A program made the translations under genes and the position numbers. Under the pieces are notes generated by a model. That model had not been told where the DNA came from, searched no databases, and was given only the letters and a program-made list of their open reading frames with translations. Below, one piece after another: positions 63,586-64,000 of a stretch of DNA of 64,000 nucleotides. Every line of letters starts with the position of its first letter. Positions within the stretch are counted from its first letter, which is position 1. This stretch comes from Dipetalonema caudispina (Eukaryota > Nematoda > Chromadorea > Rhabditida > Onchocercidae): contig JABVXV010000220.1 in the NCBI GenBank assembly GCA_013365325.1, positions 1 to 64,000 of the forward strand. The letters run 5' to 3'.

Positions 63586-63835
63586 ATGGCGGAAAGTGGT
63601 GATCGAAACGAAAAGAATAATATGCCCCCTCCTCCTCCCTATAAATTAATATATCCGGGAATGCCGGAAGATATATCGGACAAGTTGACTACGACAAATA
63701 GTAAAACGAAAGCCAACAATGGATTTCTCAATGGTACATCACTCATTATCAAAGCTGTAGATTTAGCTGCTCGGCGTCATCGTCAACAGCGTAGAAAAGA
63801 TGCTACACAAACTCCATATGTTAACCATCCTATCG
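63586..63835 (+). CDS. MESH1/HDDC3-type ppGpp hydrolase, first exon
   Basis: An ATG opens MAESGDRNEKNN, then a proline run and PYKLIYPGMPEDI. After a variable linker it reads LIIKAVDLAARRHRQQRRKD and TPYVNHPIG. This is the start of the metal-dependent HD domain of metazoan SpoT homologues (family wording 'AA.FAA.KHR.QRRKD...PYINHP.G', with the first metal-ligand histidine). The exon ends at donor GTACG in phase 1 and the rest is outside the window. MESH1 removes the 3'-pyrophosphate of ppGpp and also acts as an NADPH phosphatase. The ~50-residue N-terminal extension with five prolines is longer than in the usual compact protein and may hold a regulatory or targeting segment. Confidence 0.85.
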
Positions 63836-64000
63836 GTACGTGACCTTTACGTCTACTTTAATCCTTATCAGTTTTTGTTCTCTTTTATCTGATCTTTAGC
63901 AAGCTTTACCGTATGATGCAGCATTGACTGGTACTGAGTTTACAATTAATTTATTGGGTTGTTTCATCGAATTTTTCTAACTTTTATGAATATATCACTA

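Overview
The window looks like nuclear DNA of a parasitic nematode. It is very AT-rich, its genes are broken into many small exons by GT-AG introns of about 0.1-1 kb, and it carries nematode-type families: a major-sperm-protein-domain protein, a TTBK-like kinase, a DMSR-type neuropeptide receptor and Fer-like SH2 sequence. A clade III (filarial or spirurid-like) nematode is my best inference; the species is not proven. I built exon models by hand from splice sites, reading-phase agreement and family motifs.

Left third (1-18.6 kb). A solo LTR lies at 1.2-2.1 kb. It is followed by an MSP-domain/coiled-coil gene (+, 3.1-4.8 kb), two small minus-strand genes (5.3-6.8 kb), a short LTR copy (7.9 kb), a complete 326-residue TTBK-like kinase (-, 9.3-13.4 kb, with a 29-bp minisatellite in its first intron), a small single-pass membrane protein (-, 15.5-17.6 kb) and a secreted peptide-like gene (-, 18.1-18.6 kb).

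Middle (18.6-45 kb). After about 7.5 kb without recognisable genes comes an SH2-domain gene that ends in a C-terminal membrane anchor instead of a kinase (+, 26.1-27.2 kb). A complete secreted DOMON-domain gene with a 13-nt microexon follows (-, 27.9-30.8 kb). Then comes about 8 kb of near-empty AT-rich DNA with long TA and ATT microsatellites, and an eight-exon DMSR-family GPCR (+, 38.8-44.1 kb).

Right part (45-64 kb). This holds another LTR copy, a short basic-tailed candidate gene, an unrecognised type I membrane protein (-, 46.6-48.6 kb), a minimal matrix metalloproteinase (-, 49.6-51.7 kb) with a likely GC-AG intron, a complete two-domain mRNA capping enzyme of 639 residues (-, 55.5-60.9 kb), a tRNA-Leu(CAG), and the first exon of a MESH1/HDDC3-type ppGpp hydrolase that runs off the right edge.

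There is no operon-like functional logic that I can prove. The first 27 kb does combine families that are expanded and sperm-enriched in nematodes (MSP-domain, TTBK-like kinase, Fer-like SH2) with several small single-pass membrane proteins, so a male-germline neighbourhood is a reasonable hypothesis. The most unusual item is the tail-anchored SH2 protein.
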